Assembly (NCBI RefSeq): GCF_040719375.1
Contig: NZ_JBFDTP010000001.1
Span: 1,302,001-1,366,000, forward strand
Length of the DNA: 64,000 nucleotides
Reading direction: 5' to 3'
Source: Clostridium sp. AN503
GTDB lineage: Bacteria; Bacillota; Clostridia; Lachnospirales; Lachnospiraceae
Each line of letters starts with the position of its first letter. Position 1 is the first letter of the stretch. A program made the translations under genes and the position numbers. Below, in pieces: positions 61,711 through 64,000 of this stretch. Below the pieces are notes generated by a model, which was not told the origin of the DNA, did no database searches, and was given only the letters and a program-made list of their open reading frames with translations.

Positions 61711-62544
61711 ATGGAAAAATTAGTGCATAGCGGACTACCGCTTTATCTTGACGAAGAGAACCATGTGATGGCAGTCAGCGCCCTTTTAAAGATGGACGGC
61801 TTTGGAAGGAAAGAGACAGGAAAGATGACCGGGCTTTTGGCAAACGAGGAGAAGCTGCCTGTGGATGAGCCGTTTTACGATGTATACCGGGGCCTCGCCT
61901 TCCCGGAAGATGAAGAGCTGTTGTTAAAAAATGATTTCCGGTATGATATCACGATCATCATGCCGGGCCAGGTGAACGGGGAGTGTAAGAAAACCTCCGG
62001 ACACTACCATGGATGGAACCCAGCCAGGACCAATACCTACGCGGAGGTCTATGAGGTGATCAAGGGGACCGCGCTCTATGTGCTCCAGAAATCCCCTGAC
62101 TTTGACACGGCGGCTCCGGAGGATCTGACCATAGAGGATCTGATCCTGGCAACGGTGCATGAGGGGGAGACGATCATCATTCCGCCGAATTACGGCCATG
62201 CATCCATCAACATTGGGGACGGGCCGCTGGTATTCTCCAATCTGGCCTACGTGCCCTGTCCGGTCAACTATGATCCGGTCAGGTATTACCATGGCATGAG
62301 CTGTTACATTATGAAAAAAGATGGAAACCTGACGGCGGAGTTCAATCCACATTACAAGAATCCGGTCCCGGAACCGAAGTTTGCATCGGTGAAAGCCAAT
62401 CCCCGCCTGGGAATCTGTTTTGGCAGGCCGGTATACCAGAGCTTTAAGGAAAATCCGGAGGCATTCCGTTTCCTGGCGGAGCCGGATGCGTATGTGGACG
62501 AGATCATGTCGATGCTGGAATATAAGGAGCAGTTAGTGAAATAA
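61711..62544 (+). CDS. Cupin-type glucose-6-phosphate isomerase
   Basis: This 277-residue cupin of the archaeal-type PGI family has SGHYHGWNPARTNTYAEVYE, where the two His and the Glu bind metal, and IIPPNYGHASINIGDGPL with the third His. The start at 61711 (MEKLVHSGLP) has GAGGTGG. It interconverts glucose-6-phosphate and fructose-6-phosphate, or a similar aldose/ketose pair. It follows the transporter and precedes hexulose-phosphate enzymes. Confidence 0.87.
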   Translation: MEKLVHSGLPLYLDEENHVMAVSALLKMDGFGRKETGKMTGLLANEEKLPVDEPFYDVYRGLAFPEDEELLLKNDFRYDITIIMPGQVNGECKKTSGHYHGWNPARTNTYAEVYEVIKGTALYVLQKSPDFDTAAPEDLTIEDLILATVHEGETIIIPPNYGHASINIGDGPLVFSNLAYVPCPVNYDPVRYYHGMSCYIMKKDGNLTAEFNPHYKNPVPEPKFASVKANPRLGICFGRPVYQSFKENPEAFRFLAEPDAYVDEIMSMLEYKEQLVK

Positions 62545-62572
62545 TCAAATAAAGAAACTGGAGGAAAATGAC

Positions 62573-63217
62573 ATGAAACTGTTACAGGCGGCGCTGGATT
62601 TATTTACAACTGAGCATACTCTTGAAGTTCTGGAGCAGATCGGGGAGTATGTGGATATCATTGAACTGGGTACCCCTCTTATGATCGCAGAAGGGGCGAG
62701 GGTGGTTAAGACCGTGAAGGAGAAGTATCCTGATAAGATCGTTTTTGCAGATATCAAGGTTATGGACGGCGGCGGCGTTGTGCCGAAGGTGGTATTTGAG
62801 GCAGGGGCGGATATGGTATCCGTACTGGCGGCGGCAGACGACAGCACCATCAGGGCAACCATTGACCTGGCGAAGGAGTACGGCGGAAAGGTCCTGGTGG
62901 ATATGTGCTCGGTCAAGGATATCCCGGGACGCGGCAGGGAAGCAGCGCAGATGGGGCCGGATTATCTCTGCGTCCATGTGGGCTATGATATCCAGGCAAC
63001 CGGCGTGGACCCGGTCGAGGAGCTGCACAAGCTGGATGGAGTGAACTGCCGCAAGGCCATCGCCGGCGGCATTAAGCTGGAAACCTTTGAGGATGCGGTG
63101 AACAGCCCGGCGGACGTGATCATCTGCGGAGGCGGCATCTACAACCAGCCCAACATGAGAGCGGTTGCCAGACAGATGCGGGAGATCATGGATACATACA
63201 ACAACAGCCACAAATAA
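62573..63217 (+). CDS. 3-hexulose-6-phosphate synthase-like (HPS/KGPDC family)
   Basis: The 214-residue TIM-barrel protein has IVFADIKVMDGGGVVPKVVF, VDMCSVKDIPGRG and AIAGGIKLETFED. These fit HPS, which condenses ribulose-5-phosphate with formaldehyde (or the reverse), and also the related keto-gulonate-phosphate decarboxylase. The next gene is a PHI, so HPS is more likely. RBS GGAGGAAAATGAC. Confidence 0.88.
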   Translation: MKLLQAALDLFTTEHTLEVLEQIGEYVDIIELGTPLMIAEGARVVKTVKEKYPDKIVFADIKVMDGGGVVPKVVFEAGADMVSVLAAADDSTIRATIDLAKEYGGKVLVDMCSVKDIPGRGREAAQMGPDYLCVHVGYDIQATGVDPVEELHKLDGVNCRKAIAGGIKLETFEDAVNSPADVIICGGGIYNQPNMRAVARQMREIMDTYNNSHK

Positions 63218-63228
63218 AGCGGGGGGAA

Positions 63229-63792
63229 ATGATGAAGGTTACGGAGACATCCGGCCAGGCGGCAAGAGAGCTGGCCGAGGCATTGGAACAGGTTGACGAG
63301 GCGCAGGTGGAGGCCCTGATGGACGCTGTCTGCAGTGCAAAGAAGGTTTATGTGGCAGGAGCGGGCCGTTCTCTTTTGATGCTCCGCTGTGTTGCCATGC
63401 GGCTGATGCATCTGGGGTTTGAGAGCTACGTGGTCGGCGATACCACCACGCCTGCATTTGAGAAGGAAGATTTACTGATCTGCGGGTCCGGCTCCGGTGA
63501 GACGGCGGGACTGATCAACGCGGCGGCCAAGGCGAAAAAGATTGGCGGAAGGATCGCTGCCATGACCATCCGCAGGGATTCAACCCTGGCGCAGATGGCG
63601 GATGTAGTAGTGGAGATCCCTGCGTATACGGACAAGGTGGAGTGCAAGATCAAAAAGAAACCGATCCTTCCGGGCGGAACGATGTTTGAGCAGTGCATCC
63701 TTCTGCTCGGGGATACGATGATCCTGCCCCTGGCTGAAAAAGCGAAAATTCCTACAGACCAGGCATTTACCAGACATGCCAATCTGGAATAA
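63229..63792 (+). CDS. 6-phospho-3-hexuloisomerase
   Basis: This 187-residue SIS-domain protein has VYVAGAGRSLLMLRCVAMRL and LICGSGSGETAGLINAAAKA. It interconverts 3-hexulose-6-phosphate and fructose-6-phosphate, the partner step to the HPS gene before it. It starts 11 bases after HPS with GGGGGGAAATG. Confidence 0.9.
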   Translation: MMKVTETSGQAARELAEALEQVDEAQVEALMDAVCSAKKVYVAGAGRSLLMLRCVAMRLMHLGFESYVVGDTTTPAFEKEDLLICGSGSGETAGLINAAAKAKKIGGRIAAMTIRRDSTLAQMADVVVEIPAYTDKVECKIKKKPILPGGTMFEQCILLLGDTMILPLAEKAKIPTDQAFTRHANLE

Positions 63793-63873
63793 AGAGTGAA
63801 CCGGCAAAGGGTAGACGACGTTTGAAATACGGGCGGGCAGGAGCAACTGTCTGCCCGCAAACAGAGGGTAAGA

Positions 63874-64000
63874 ATGAAAGCAGACAAAGACAGAAGGTTT
63901 GTGTTGGAAAATGGGGTGGAGATCCCGTGCATTGCGTTTGGGACGTATAAGATCCATGTATCCGGCGCGCCGGATGCGTCGTGTAAAACATCGGACCGGG
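63874..64000 (+). CDS. Aldo/keto reductase, N-terminal part (cut by window end)
   Basis: The ATG with AGAGGG upstream opens a frame reading FVLENGVEIPCIAFGTYK, the AKR N-terminal motif, and continues beyond the window. A hairpin GCGGGCAG/CTGCCCGC (63833-63858) lies between it and PHI without a T-run. Substrate unknown; probably a reductase of the same sugar operon. Confidence 0.75.
   Translation, partial: MKADKDRRFVLENGVEIPCIAFGTYKIHVSGAPDASCKTSDR

Noticed and set aside
1..64000. tRNA, rRNA, insertion sequences, integrases and CRISPR arrays
   Set aside because: Read-through of all gaps showed none; the long gaps contain promoters, leaders and repeats only.

Overview
The window comes from a Gram-positive anaerobe, most likely a gut Lachnospiraceae (Enterocloster/Hungatella-like; genus is inference). 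The basis is strong AGGAGG ribosome sites, frequent GTG/TTG starts, oxygen-sensitive glycyl-radical chemistry, ETF-linked flavoenzymes, DctP/DctQM and Ugp-type importers without a local ATPase, YesL, MecA, GlpP, and LytS/AraC-type two-component systems. No tRNA, rRNA, CRISPR array, insertion sequence or phage gene was seen.

Layout. (1) 1-3535: a small orphan gene, then, on the minus strand, a pyruvate formate-lyase locus. The lyase is split into a 698-residue catalytic body and a separate 81-residue glycyl-radical subunit, followed by the activase. (2) 3536-3927: an AT-rich divergent control region with a palindrome inside the pfl promoter spacer and two Rex-like repeats. (3) 3928-19266: a large flavin-rich cluster. 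It holds a GlpA/GlpB/DUF1667 triad whose GlpA has an N-terminal BON-like domain, an FGGY kinase, an MFS carrier, a histidine phosphatase, an AGPS-like FAD oxidase, a MIF-type tautomerase, a YhfZ/GntR-like regulator, and two ETF pairs around a GlcD-type dehydrogenase. Its substrate is not evident, and it is the best candidate here for an undescribed pathway. (4) 19377-27524: two GH28 pectinase-like lipoproteins (the second has lost catalytic residues), a LytS/AraC two-component system and an orphan TRAP-type binding protein.

(5) 27525-40178: glycerol and glycerol-3-phosphate metabolism: glpK, a second GlpA/GlpB/DUF1667 operon, YesL, a Ugp-like ABC importer without ATPase, the antiterminator GlpP and a CPA2 antiporter. 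Three transcripts here (glpK, the second glpA operon, the antiporter) share a promoter - hairpin with T-run - gene leader, as expected for GlpP-type antitermination. (6) 40304-48391: a DUF1858 redox protein, then a minus-strand hexuronate operon (uxuA, SDR reductase, TRAP transporter, SGNH hydrolase, uxaC, RraA-like) with a divergent AraC regulator. Together with the GH28 genes this points to use of pectin or glucuronate. (7) 49502-53946: a gliding-type ABC exporter (GldA/GldF/GldG-like plus DUF4340). (8) 54052-55811: mecA and an orphan AbiEi-type antitoxin with a perfect inverted repeat in its promoter. (9) 56089-64000: a sugar operon with an RpiR regulator, ROK kinase, RbsABC-type importer, cupin phosphoglucose isomerase and the ribulose-monophosphate enzymes HPS and PHI, ending in a truncated aldo/keto reductase.

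Three places (about 32365, 32778-32782 and 39942) look like single-base indels in homopolymers. They could be assembly errors or real frameshifts and should be checked against reads before any biology is drawn from them.
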